From Acidobacteriaceae bacterium (lineage in GTDB: Bacteria; Acidobacteriota; Terriglobia; Terriglobales; Acidobacteriaceae), in contig JAOAPG010000045.1 of NCBI GenBank assembly GCA_025462785.1, forward strand, positions 1 through 5,113: DNA of 5,113 nt, given 5' to 3'. The translations under genes were made by a program, and so were the position numbers. The notes beneath the pieces were generated by a model. That model had not been told where the DNA came from, searched no databases, and saw only the letters and a program-made list of their open reading frames with translations. Positions 1 to 4,827 of the stretch are shown here, one piece after another; positions within the stretch are counted from its first letter, which is position 1; every line of letters begins with the position of its first letter.

Positions 1-88
1 GTTTGCTCCCCAGTTCGAGATCGGAACTTGCAAGCCTGCAGAGTCCACATAACTCAAGTTACGTATTTCGAAGTGACCGGGTCTCTAG

Positions 89-111
89 CGCCCAATCGAA
101 ATTGTTGGGCG
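89..111. repeat. Inverted repeat / hairpin upstream of the operon
   Basis: CGCCCAA (89-95) and TTGGGCG (105-111) are perfect 7-bp arms around a 9-base loop. A second short palindrome, CAAT-cgaa-ATTG (93-104), overlaps it, so two alternative foldings exist. No T-run follows on either strand, which argues against a standard intrinsic terminator. It lies about 125 bases upstream of the DoxX start and could be a terminator of an upstream gene, an operator, or chance. Confidence 0.35.
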
Positions 112-159
112 AGGTACGTTATTGTTGGCCTTCCGTGATAAATGTCTCGATAAAAAGAA

Positions 160-182
160 TCCTTTCATAATGATAATAATCC
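160..182 (+). promoter_or_regulatory. AT-rich candidate promoter region for the operon
   Basis: This is the most AT-rich stretch of the leader and contains overlapping -10-like hexamers CATAAT (166-171) and GATAAT (172-177). No convincing -35 box sits 16-18 bases upstream of either, so the exact promoter cannot be fixed. It would give a leader of about 50-60 bases before the ATG at 237, and a MarR-type operator would be expected nearby. Confidence 0.22.
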
Positions 183-236
183 TATGTTGTATCTGTCCCA
201 ATTAAGAGGCAGCGAACTCGCAACGGAGGGATTCTC

Positions 237-710
237 ATGATTCGCAAACTGATTGCCACAGAAAACGACAACGCAACAACCATTCTTCGATTGGTCCTCG
301 GAATAATCTTCTTTGTGCACGGCGCCCAGAAGATGCTGGGATGGTTCGGCGGCTACGGCTTCAGCGGTACGATGGGCTTCTTCACGGGAGCCTTGCACAT
401 TCCAACGCTGTTCGCATTTCTGGCGATTGCGGCAGAATTCTTCGGTGGATTGGGTCTCATATTCGGAGTACTCACCCGCCTTGCAGCCTTTGGAATCTTT
501 TTCAATATGGTCGTGGCCGTAGCCATGGTTCACCATCAATTCGGCTTCTTTATGAACTGGACTGGAACACAAAAGGGCGAAGGGTACGAGTTCCACCTGC
601 TCGTTCTAGCAATTACGGCCTTTCTGATGATTCGCGGCGGCGGAGCCGCTTCCATCGATCGGATACTCTCTTCTGTGAGAATGGATACGGCACGGGCGCA
701 GGTTGCCTGA
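237..710 (+). CDS. DoxX family membrane protein
   Basis: The 157-residue protein is a small integral inner-membrane protein of the DoxX family, the usual length for it. Hydrophobic segments lie at about residues 15-33, 56-78, 80-98 and 118-133, giving four likely membrane helices. Family marks are HGAQKMLGWFGG (28-39) in and after the first helix, EFFGGLGL (67-74), and the GEGYEFHLLVLA stretch (114-125) before the last helix. The start is well supported: GGAGGG ends six bases before the ATG. DoxX-like proteins (for example B. subtilis CatD and MhqP) are associated with quinone, thiol and redox stress, but their biochemical role is poorly defined. The gene leads an operon with a MarR regulator 29 bases downstream. 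Its TGA stop is the first three bases of a 20-bp tandem duplication. The family call is secure; a quinone-stress role is inferred from context. Confidence 0.93.
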   Translation: MIRKLIATENDNATTILRLVLGIIFFVHGAQKMLGWFGGYGFSGTMGFFTGALHIPTLFAFLAIAAEFFGGLGLIFGVLTRLAAFGIFFNMVVAVAMVHHQFGFFMNWTGTQKGEGYEFHLLVLAITAFLMIRGGGAASIDRILSSVRMDTARAQVA

Positions 711-747
711 GACACGACTATGAAGAATGAGACACGACTATGAAGAA
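708..747 (+). repeat. Perfect 20-bp tandem duplication at the doxX-marR junction
   Basis: The 20-mer TGAGACACGACTATGAAGAA occurs at 708-727 and again, without a spacer or mismatch, at 728-747. The unit spans the DoxX stop codon, the 9-base gap and the first codons of the MarR gene (ATG AAG AA). The ancestral arrangement was therefore probably TGA, nine bases, then ATG. Because 20 is not a multiple of three, the two ATGs (720 and 740) are in different frames, and only the second opens the MarR gene. Confidence 0.95.
720..743 (+). other. Seven-codon decoy mini-ORF created by the duplication
   Basis: ATG at 720 reads M-K-N-E-T-R-L and stops at TGA 741-743. That stop overlaps the MarR start in an ATGA arrangement (740-743). 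The reading frame is a by-product of the tandem duplication. It could be translated by ribosomes coming from the DoxX stop ten bases earlier, which would then terminate exactly on the MarR start and reinitiate. No ribosome binding site of its own is evident, so actual translation is uncertain. Confidence 0.35.
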
Positions 748-1225
748 AAAGACCGGCGCTAAAATTACGGCACCCCGGTTGTGGCTGGTAATGACGAGGA
801 GTCATCACGCACTGAGGCTGCTCGCCGAACAAAGCATCGCGAATCGTGACCTGTGTCTCACGGATTTCGCCGCACTTGAAGCCCTGTTGCATAAAGGTCC
901 GCTCACGATCTCAGAGATTCAGGACAAGGTGCTATTGGCGAGCGGATCCATGACTGCGGCAGTCGATCGTCTCGAAAAACGCGGCCTAGTTGTCCGGAAG
1001 TCGACTCCAAGCGATCGCCGTGCCCGAATCGTGGCGCTCACTCCCCAGGGTAAACAAGTCGCAGCAGCTTATTTTGATAAGCATGCTAAGGATCTTGAGG
1101 ATCTGATGTCCGTGCTGTCTGAGAAGGAGAAGGGACAAATCTATACGTCTCTCAAGAAACTCGGGCTGTGCGCAGCTAAGAAATTGACCACCAGGAGATC
1201 TGCCAATGAACAGCACGATATCTGA
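740..1225 (+). CDS. MarR family transcriptional regulator (MhqR-like)
   Basis: The 161-residue protein is a winged helix-turn-helix regulator expected to bind palindromic operators as a dimer. An N-terminal dimerisation helix spans about residues 12-36 and the DNA-binding domain about 38-105. The recognition helix is at about 67-82 (ASGSMTAAVDRLEKRG). The wing carries the family signature D92-R93-R94 in PSDRRARIVALTPQGK, and C-terminal helices (about 107-145) complete the dimer interface. The HKGPLTISEI and VDRLEKRGLV segments resemble MhqR-type repressors of quinone-responsive genes. Cys39 and Cys144 are present, but I cannot assign a redox-sensing role. The ATG at 740 is the only suitable start after the duplication; the ribosome binding site is weak (GAG at 729-731), so translation is probably coupled to the DoxX gene. 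The 3' end overlaps the next gene by 20 bases. Autoregulation of the operon is likely. Confidence 0.92.
   Translation: MKKKTGAKITAPRLWLVMTRSHHALRLLAEQSIANRDLCLTDFAALEALLHKGPLTISEIQDKVLLASGSMTAAVDRLEKRGLVVRKSTPSDRRARIVALTPQGKQVAAAYFDKHAKDLEDLMSVLSEKEKGQIYTSLKKLGLCAAKKLTTRRSANEQHDI
1193..1198 (+). promoter_or_regulatory. Shine-Dalgarno sequence fixing the SnoaL-like gene start
   Basis: AGGAGA lies seven bases before the ATG at 1206, inside the end of the MarR gene. It shows that 1206, not the later TTG at 1240, is the original start of the broken cyclase gene. Confidence 0.7.
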
Positions 1226-1491
1226 CGCGGCAAAAAGCGTTGTCCGGCGAAATACTGAAGAGGTTCAAGCCAGGCAATCGAGTGACGACATACAAAACAT
1301 ACTATGGCACGCATGAAGGGCAGATGCTCGGAGTCGCTCCGACGCACCGCAAGATCCACTTCGAAACAGTCGATGTCATGCCAGTCCGAAACGGCAAAAT
1401 CACCGACCACTGGGGTGTTGGCAATCTGTTGTCTCTTATGCAGCAGATCGGCGGATGGATTCCTCCGGCGCCGCAGCTCCAACAAAAATGA
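1206..1491 (+). pseudogene. SnoaL-like / ester cyclase family gene with internal frameshifting deletion
   Basis: Two parts of one NTF2-fold, SnoaL-like polyketide (ester) cyclase are present in different frames. The frame starting at ATG 1206 has a family-like N-terminus (ISDAAKSVVRRNTEEVQA) and then runs into TGA 1314-1316 after 36 codons. The typical C-terminal half (RVTTYKTYYGTHEG, KIHFETVDVMPVRNGKITDH, WGVGNLLSLMQQIGG) lies in the frame one base later, ending at TGA 1489-1491. The change of frame fits a junction around 1271-1280. About 95 codons remain against roughly 135-145 in the family, so about 40-45 codons of the middle, including the usual DDFVDH-type segment, appear to be missing. 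A deletion of length 2 modulo 3 would explain both the loss and the frame shift. A TTG-initiated C-terminal fragment (1240-1491) could be made but lacks a ribosome binding site. An assembly error is the alternative. Confidence 0.8.
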
Positions 1492-1512
1492 GAAACGTCC
1501 AAGAGTACAAAC

Positions 1513-2553
1513 ATGCAGATCGGCATAGATAGCTTCGGAGCAGTCATATCTGACCCAGCCTCAGGGATAACACTCAGCCCTAGCCATCGGATGCAGAATC
1601 TATTGGAAGAAATTGTGCTCGCCGACAACGTTGGCTTGGATGTTTTTGGTGTCGGTGAACACCATCGGCGTGAGTTTGTTGATTCAGCCCCAGTTGTTAT
1701 TCTGGGCGCCGCGGCCACGCGCACCAAGAACATTCGACTATCGAGTGCCGTAACTGTGCTCAGCGTGGCTGACCCGGTCCGCGTCTTTCAGGAATTTGCA
1801 ACTTTGGATCTGATCTCTGACGGTCGCGCCGAGATCGTCGCAGGACGGGGTTCGTCAATAGAAGCATTCCCGCTCTTTGGTTTGGATTTAAATGACTACG
1901 ACTCACTCTTCTCAGAAAAGTTAGGCCTCCTCCTCAAGATTCGCGAGAATACTCACGTTCACTGGACCGGTAAGCACCGTGCAACTCTAACAGGACAAGC
2001 CGTCTATCCGCGTCCGCTCCAAAAACCGTTGCCTGTCTGGGTTGGAGTTGGGGGTACTCCGGAGTCCTTCGTGCGCGCCGGCACACTCGGACTTCCATTG
2101 ATGGTTGCCATCATTGGCGGCGAGCCCGGGCGATTTCGTCCGCTCATCGACCTCTACCGCGAAGCTGGGCGTCGCGCCGGGCACTCCGCCGAAAAACTCA
2201 TTGTCGGTCTTCACGCAATCGGCTTTCTGGGAAATACAACCGAGCAGGCTGCCGAGGATTTCTATCCGGGATATGCCCACACATTCACCGAGATAGGCAA
2301 GGAACGCGGCTGGCCGCCGGCTACGCGGGCCCAATTTGATACTTTGCGCGGACCTACCGGCGCGCTGCTAATTGGCGACGCCGAAACGGTCGTGCAGAAG
2401 ATTCTGTATGTGGATGAAGTCCTTGGCGGCCTCTCTCGTATTACCTTCCAAATGGGTGTCTCGGCCCTGCCACATGAGAAGATGTTGCGGTCCATTGAGC
2501 TCCTCGGAACTCGTGTTGCACCTCTGCTTGGTACACAGCTTCGAACTGCATGA
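1513..2553 (+). CDS. Luciferase-like (LLM class) flavin-dependent oxidoreductase
   Basis: The 346-residue protein is a cytoplasmic TIM-barrel enzyme of the bacterial luciferase-like superfamily, which uses FMN or F420 to oxidise or reduce a substrate that cannot be read from sequence. Visible family marks are MQIGIDSFG at the first barrel strand, FGVGEHH (45-51), the SAVTVLSVADPVRVFQEFAT block (78-97), LDLISDGRAEIVAGRGS (98-114), and YPRPLQKPLPVWVGVGGTPES (165-185), which precedes the cofactor phosphate-binding region. The C-terminal LIGDAETVVQKI (286-297) is the usual late helix. Length and spacing match the Atu2307-type subfamily (TIGR03858, PDB 2I7G, from memory). The ATG at 1513 is preceded by a weak AAGAG (1501-1505) and follows the broken cyclase gene by 21 bases, so it is probably the last gene of the doxX operon. 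FMN use is more likely than F420, but that is inference. Confidence 0.92.
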   Translation: MQIGIDSFGAVISDPASGITLSPSHRMQNLLEEIVLADNVGLDVFGVGEHHRREFVDSAPVVILGAAATRTKNIRLSSAVTVLSVADPVRVFQEFATLDLISDGRAEIVAGRGSSIEAFPLFGLDLNDYDSLFSEKLGLLLKIRENTHVHWTGKHRATLTGQAVYPRPLQKPLPVWVGVGGTPESFVRAGTLGLPLMVAIIGGEPGRFRPLIDLYREAGRRAGHSAEKLIVGLHAIGFLGNTTEQAAEDFYPGYAHTFTEIGKERGWPPATRAQFDTLRGPTGALLIGDAETVVQKILYVDEVLGGLSRITFQMGVSALPHEKMLRSIELLGTRVAPLLGTQLRTA

Positions 2554-2796
2554 ACAGCAGGTGTTTTATAAGTGCCTAACCGCGACATCCGGCGGCCCTC
2601 GTCCGTATTCCGACGATAACCTTGTGGCTACTGCTAATCTTGCCTCAAATCATCGAGGGATGCGTCATTGCAGGTCGATAGCGCCCGGGAGATCGCATCT
2701 GGCTTCCTCAGCCGAGGGAGAACGACTCCAAGAGGTCTCGATTGATCGGACGATTTAGCTCTCGCTCGAATTCATTCGTATCCCTGCGATGACGAC

Positions 2797-2853
2797 GGAG
2801 ACACTGCCTCGAAAATAGACAACAGGAGACACTCGCCCGAAAATAGATCAACA
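2797..2853. repeat. Imperfect 28/29-bp direct tandem repeat, possible orphan transposon end
   Basis: Two adjacent units, 2797-2824 and 2825-2853, share GGAGACACT, then CGAAAATAGA, then CAACA, differing in the four bases between the first two blocks and by one inserted T. A third GGAG follows at 2854-2857. Read on the minus strand, each unit begins TGTTG and ends GTCTCC. TG-starting ends with repeated subterminal transposase sites are characteristic of IS21-family elements. No transposase gene is present, so this would be a solo or remnant end. The repeat itself is certain; the transposon interpretation is inference. Confidence 0.75.
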
Positions 2854-2880
2854 GGAGCATGCTGAAACGAAACAGAATTG

Positions 2881-2901
2881 TCGGCTACATGCAGTAGCCG
2901 A
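2881..2901. repeat. Perfect 8-bp hairpin between convergent genes
   Basis: TCGGCTAC (2881-2888) and GTAGCCGA (2894-2901) pair perfectly across a five-base loop, ATGCA. Its place between two gene 3' ends fits a bidirectional terminator, but neither side has a T-run, so it could instead act in Rho-dependent or RNA-stability functions, or be a small palindromic element. Confidence 0.5.
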
Positions 2902-2971
2902 ACTTCGCAACCATCATTTCGGCGTCACCTAGGGTTCATGTGCGGATGCATTTGGGAACAGCAGAACTTGT

Positions 2972-3364
2972 TCAGTTGGCGTTTAGTGCGCGGTGCTGAT
3001 GTCCACTTTCTTCTGCGGTGACCACCATTCGCTTTGATTTGCGATAGACATTTACAACCGCAATCGTCCAGAAAGGAATCAAATCGACGCCGGGCACGAG
3101 CTTGGCGACGAACGATGGCAGAAATTCCCAATGCCACCCAAGAAGGTGGACCATCATCGCTCCGACGCCGAAATCGAGTAAGTCGTCAGCGGGAGATAAG
3201 GCGCCTGCGACGAACAGCGGGAGAACGACGATCTGGAGTGCATCCGCCATAATGGCCAGCATCATGGCGGCTCGAAAGCGCGGACCCGGCGAGATTGTGA
3301 TGGTGTCAGTCACAGCAGCATGGCTTCGTGTGTCTATTTTAAACCGATACTCCGGAGTAAGCAC
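2972..3364 (-). CDS. Small integral membrane protein of unknown function
   Basis: The 130-residue protein is not one I can name. Hydrophobic stretches at about residues 32-54 (AAMMLAIMADALQIVVLPLF), 60-75 and 92-107 (LIPFWTIAVVNVY) suggest two or three membrane helices. Conserved-looking motifs are HLLGWHWEFLPSF (73-85) and PGVDLIPFWT (91-100). The C-terminal 20 residues are polar and probably cytoplasmic. It resembles uncharacterised acidobacterial membrane proteins I remember only vaguely. The start given is GTG at 3362-3364, preceded by AAAAGG about ten bases upstream. A second GTG at residue 18 (VTDTITISPGPRFRAA) is a plausible alternative, closer to where the helical part begins. It is transcribed divergently from the small gene at 3496 and converges on the oxidoreductase gene. 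Confidence 0.75.
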   Translation of the reverse strand: MLTPEYRFKIDTRSHAAVTDTITISPGPRFRAAMMLAIMADALQIVVLPLFVAGALSPADDLLDFGVGAMMVHLLGWHWEFLPSFVAKLVPGVDLIPFWTIAVVNVYRKSKRMVVTAEESGHQHRALNAN

Positions 3365-3453
3365 TGGAGAAGCCTTTTAGATAGCGCCGACACTACGCCG
3401 CCTTCTTCTTGTTCTGCAATCGTCTATGCTCCGAACAAACGAAAGCCCGCGCT

Positions 3454-3486
3454 TCAGTTTCAGAACTGAGATCAGTTCGATAGAAT
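3454..3486 (+). promoter_or_regulatory. Candidate operator/promoter in the divergent intergenic region
   Basis: TCAGTT (3454-3459) and AACTGA (3464-3469) form an inverted repeat with a four-base spacer, and a further TCAGTT follows at 3472-3477. TAGAAT (3481-3486) resembles a -10 box, with a poor -35 candidate TTTCAG at 3458-3463 spaced 17 bases away. If real, transcription would begin almost at the ATG at 3496, giving a leaderless or nearly leaderless mRNA. That would fit the absence of a clear ribosome binding site there. The support is weak. Confidence 0.2.
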
Positions 3487-3495
3487 TGCGATGGG

Positions 3496-3762
3496 ATGGG
3501 AGTCACGATCGAGCTGCAGAATCTCGGCGACGCTCAACTGTGCAGGGAGATTTCTGCGCGCATCGAACACGCATTTGCCGACCGACGAGGGGACTGGCGA
3601 GTGTCCATTGCCGCATCGCGCGCGAGCGAGAATTGGGAGATGCGAGTCGAGGGACCAAACGGATTTGAGCGGACGTATACTTTAGCTGGTTCTGCCGGAG
3701 AGCATGAGCCTGAGGCATTTCGCAGACTCGTTCTACATTTGATACCGGCCACTTCCACGTAA
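3496..3762 (+). CDS. Small conserved-looking hypothetical protein (88 aa)
   Basis: I do not recognise a named family. The 88-residue product is soluble, without signal peptide or membrane segment, and rich in charged residues. Its features include LQNLGDAQLCREISARIEHA (7-26), probably a helix with one Cys (16), then GDWRVSIAAS and NWEMRVEGPNGFERTYTL, which look like alternating beta strands, and a closing helix (PEAFRRLVLHLIP). The helix-strand-strand-helix pattern and good codon regularity argue for a real gene rather than a shadow. The start is constrained: an in-frame TAG lies at 3481-3483 and ATG 3496 is the first start after it. No proper Shine-Dalgarno sequence is visible. It diverges from the membrane-protein gene and is followed 38 bases later by the decayed frame at 3801. 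Confidence 0.7.
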   Translation: MGVTIELQNLGDAQLCREISARIEHAFADRRGDWRVSIAASRASENWEMRVEGPNGFERTYTLAGSAGEHEPEAFRRLVLHLIPATST

Positions 3763-3800
3763 CTGCTTTTCTTAAACCGCGGCTACACTGCCACAGGCCG

Positions 3801-4028
3801 CTAATACGCGAACTTCCAAATGCGAATCGTCATCTCGAGGAACACGTACGGCGAGCGTTGAACAAGATCAAAAAACCGAGCACCGCTCAGGAGATAACCG
3901 AGCTGTTGAATCGGGACCTCGGTCCCGGAGATCGACCTTTTGAGGCAAGAGAAGTTGCCAATTGATTGCGGAACGCCGACAATACAGTTTTGCATTTGTA
4001 TTGGTTTGAGAGCCGTCCTCGCAGGTAG
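3801..4028 (+). pseudogene. Decayed small gene with in-frame TGA and no start codon
   Basis: A 75-codon frame reads LIRELPNANRHLEEHVRRAL, continues through NKIKKPSTAQEITELLNRDL and GPGDRPFEAREVAN, meets TGA at 3963-3965, then goes on as LRNADNTVLHLYWFESRPRR to TAG 4026-4028. The residues on both sides look like one protein: a charged N-terminal helix, then a segment like a small winged helix or helix-turn-helix (STAQEITELLN, EVAN-stop-LRNA). A single G-to-A change of TGG (Trp) to TGA would explain the stop and gives a sensible VANWLRNA. The frame is open back to 3714 but contains no ATG, GTG or TTG before TTG 3858; ATA at 3804 could be a lost ATG. The resemblance to small acidobacterial hypothetical proteins is from memory. 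It may be a pseudogene, a sequencing error, or, less likely, a coincidental frame. Confidence 0.6.
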
Positions 4029-4117
4029 CCCTTCGGGTTTCGTAGCCCCACAGGTCCTGAGAATGGGTCTGATTTACCATTATCGGTGTCGCGACCACAC
4101 CTAAGACTTGAGATTTC

Positions 4118-4124
4118 AGGAGGT
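4118..4124 (+). promoter_or_regulatory. Strong Shine-Dalgarno sequence selecting a GTG start
   Basis: AGGAGGT, a near-perfect match to the anti-Shine-Dalgarno sequence, lies five bases before GTG 4130. This fixes the start of the DJ-1/PfpI gene at a GTG codon, in preference to the first in-frame ATG (residue 20), which would remove the first strand and the conserved Glu18. Confidence 0.85.
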
Positions 4125-4129
4125 GCCCC

Positions 4130-4717
4130 GTGCCAGTCCCGAAGGTTTTGATTTTGACAGGAGATGCTGCCGAGTCCCTGGAGGTCATGTATCCGTACCA
4201 GCGCCTCCGGGAAGAAGGCTATGAAGTGCATATCGCCGCGCCTAGCAAGAAGAAACTGCATTTTGTAGTGCATGATTGCGAGCCAGGCTATGACACCTAC
4301 ACGGAAAAGCCCGGCTACAGTTGGGACGCGGATATCGCCTTTGCGGACGTGAATTCTTCAGACTATACGGCCTTGGTGATCCCGGGTGGTCGGGCGCCAG
4401 AATATATTCGCAATGATTCAGCGTGCCAGAGGATCGTCCGGCATTTCTTCGAGAATCAGAAACCTGTTGCTCAGCTCTGCCATGCCGGATTGGTCTTGGC
4501 CGCATGCGGGGTATTGAAGGGTAGGCGCACTGCTGCCTATCCGGCTCTAGAGCCGGACATCAAAGCGGCGGGTGCGGAATTCGTCAATGAAGAAGCGGTG
4601 GTTGACGGAACAATGGTTTCGGCACGCGCTTGGCCCGATCATCCGGCGTGGATGCGGGAATTCATCCGCCTCCTGAAGGAGAAGGCGCCGGTTCGTGAGC
4701 TTGAGACCGCCGCGTAG
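4130..4717 (+). CDS. DJ-1/PfpI family protein
   Basis: The 195-residue cytoplasmic protein has the flavodoxin-like fold of the DJ-1/PfpI superfamily, whose members act as cysteine-dependent glyoxalases, possible protein deglycases, peptidases or redox chaperones. It begins KVLILTGDAAESLEVMYP, with Glu18 aligning with the conserved acidic residue of human DJ-1 and PfpI. LVIPGGRAPEYIRND (82-96) is the typical strand-loop before the nucleophile. The nucleophile elbow AQLCHAGLVLAACG (114-127) supplies Cys117 followed by His118. The C-terminal VSARAWPDHPAWMREFIRLL (163-182) is the usual ending. Length is normal, with a 20-30 residue insertion (41-70) as in longer PfpI-like members. All expected catalytic residues are present, so it looks functional. 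The start is GTG with an excellent ribosome binding site. It is a single-gene unit, ending before a hairpin and converging on dinB. Substrate specificity cannot be inferred. Confidence 0.92.
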   Translation: MPVPKVLILTGDAAESLEVMYPYQRLREEGYEVHIAAPSKKKLHFVVHDCEPGYDTYTEKPGYSWDADIAFADVNSSDYTALVIPGGRAPEYIRNDSACQRIVRHFFENQKPVAQLCHAGLVLAACGVLKGRRTAAYPALEPDIKAAGAEFVNEEAVVDGTMVSARAWPDHPAWMREFIRLLKEKAPVRELETAA

Positions 4718-4735
4718 ATCCGGCACAAGAGGTGC

Positions 4736-4765
4736 AATCACTCAAGCTAGTGATTCTCCTTTAAG
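4736..4765 (+). terminator. Hairpin downstream of the DJ-1/PfpI gene, weak intrinsic terminator
   Basis: AATCACT (4736-4742) and AGTGATT (4749-4755) are perfect 7-bp arms with a six-base loop, 19 bases after the stop codon. A pyrimidine-rich tail (CTCCTTTAAG) follows on the plus strand, not a clean T-run, and the stem is AT-rich. It would separate the DJ-1/PfpI gene from the convergent dinB gene. Confidence 0.45.
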
Positions 4766-4827
4766 GCCTTTGTCGGTGCGCTAGGCTTGAGCGCTGTTCT
4801 GGTCCACCGCTGCGGACTGAGACACAT

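Larger units (their letters stand above)
1..236. other. Gene-free leader upstream of the DoxX-family gene
   Basis: I see no recognisable gene here. The plus frame starting at base 1 is open to a TGA at 136-138, but its residues match no family I know and it has no visible start, so it could equally be noise. The stretch contains a hairpin (89-111), an AT-rich segment around 150-182 that probably holds the promoter of the downstream operon, and a good Shine-Dalgarno sequence, GGAGGG at 225-230, six bases before the ATG at 237. Confidence 0.5.
2554..2971. other. 418-base gap between convergent genes, no recognisable gene
   Basis: The segment separates the oxidoreductase gene from a minus-strand membrane-protein gene whose 3' end faces it. 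A plus frame stays open from inside the oxidoreductase gene to TAG 2756-2758, but its residues resemble no family and it begins as a shadow of the upstream gene. Minus-strand frames are interrupted by stops. The 2554-2760 part could be old decayed coding sequence, but I cannot assign it. The second half holds a 28/29-bp tandem repeat and a perfect hairpin. Confidence 0.55.

Noticed and set aside
1..138. Possible 3' end of an upstream plus-strand gene in the frame starting at base 1
   Set aside because: The 45 residues match no known protein end, and a frame this short can be open by chance.
165..596. Minus-strand 143-residue frame opposite the DoxX gene
   Set aside because: It lies antisense to a clear DoxX-family gene, with no family signature of its own.
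2372..2758. Plus-strand 128-residue open frame overlapping the end of the oxidoreductase gene
   Set aside because: Its first half is a shadow of the well-supported oxidoreductase gene and the remainder (after 2553) resembles no protein family.
3394..3510. Minus-strand frame ending in a lysine-rich NKKKAA tail just upstream of the membrane-protein gene
   Set aside because: The tail comes from a CTTCTT-rich stretch; further upstream the frame runs antisense through the 88-residue gene and resembles nothing.
3914..3926. GGGACC-TC-GGTCCC palindrome
   Set aside because: The two-base loop is too tight for a stable hairpin of full stem length and it lies inside decayed coding sequence, so it is probably codon-driven.
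3963..3965. TGA as a selenocysteine or recoded codon
   Set aside because: The family-like context favours Trp, and no selenocysteine insertion hairpin is evident; a nonsense mutation is simpler.
4027..4040. Short hairpin AGCCC-TTC-GGGTT plus T residues after the decayed gene, as a terminator
   Set aside because: The stem is only five pairs including a G-T wobble, and the tail is broken by C and G.
3868..4273. Minus-strand frames of about 106-128 residues across the upstream part of the DJ-1/PfpI gene
   Set aside because: They overlap the DJ-1/PfpI gene and the decayed plus-strand frame antisense, with no recognisable motifs.
709..4825. GAGACAC heptamer occurring five times in the window as a dispersed regulatory motif
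   Set aside because: Four of the five copies come from two local tandem duplications, leaving only three independent occurrences with different surroundings.
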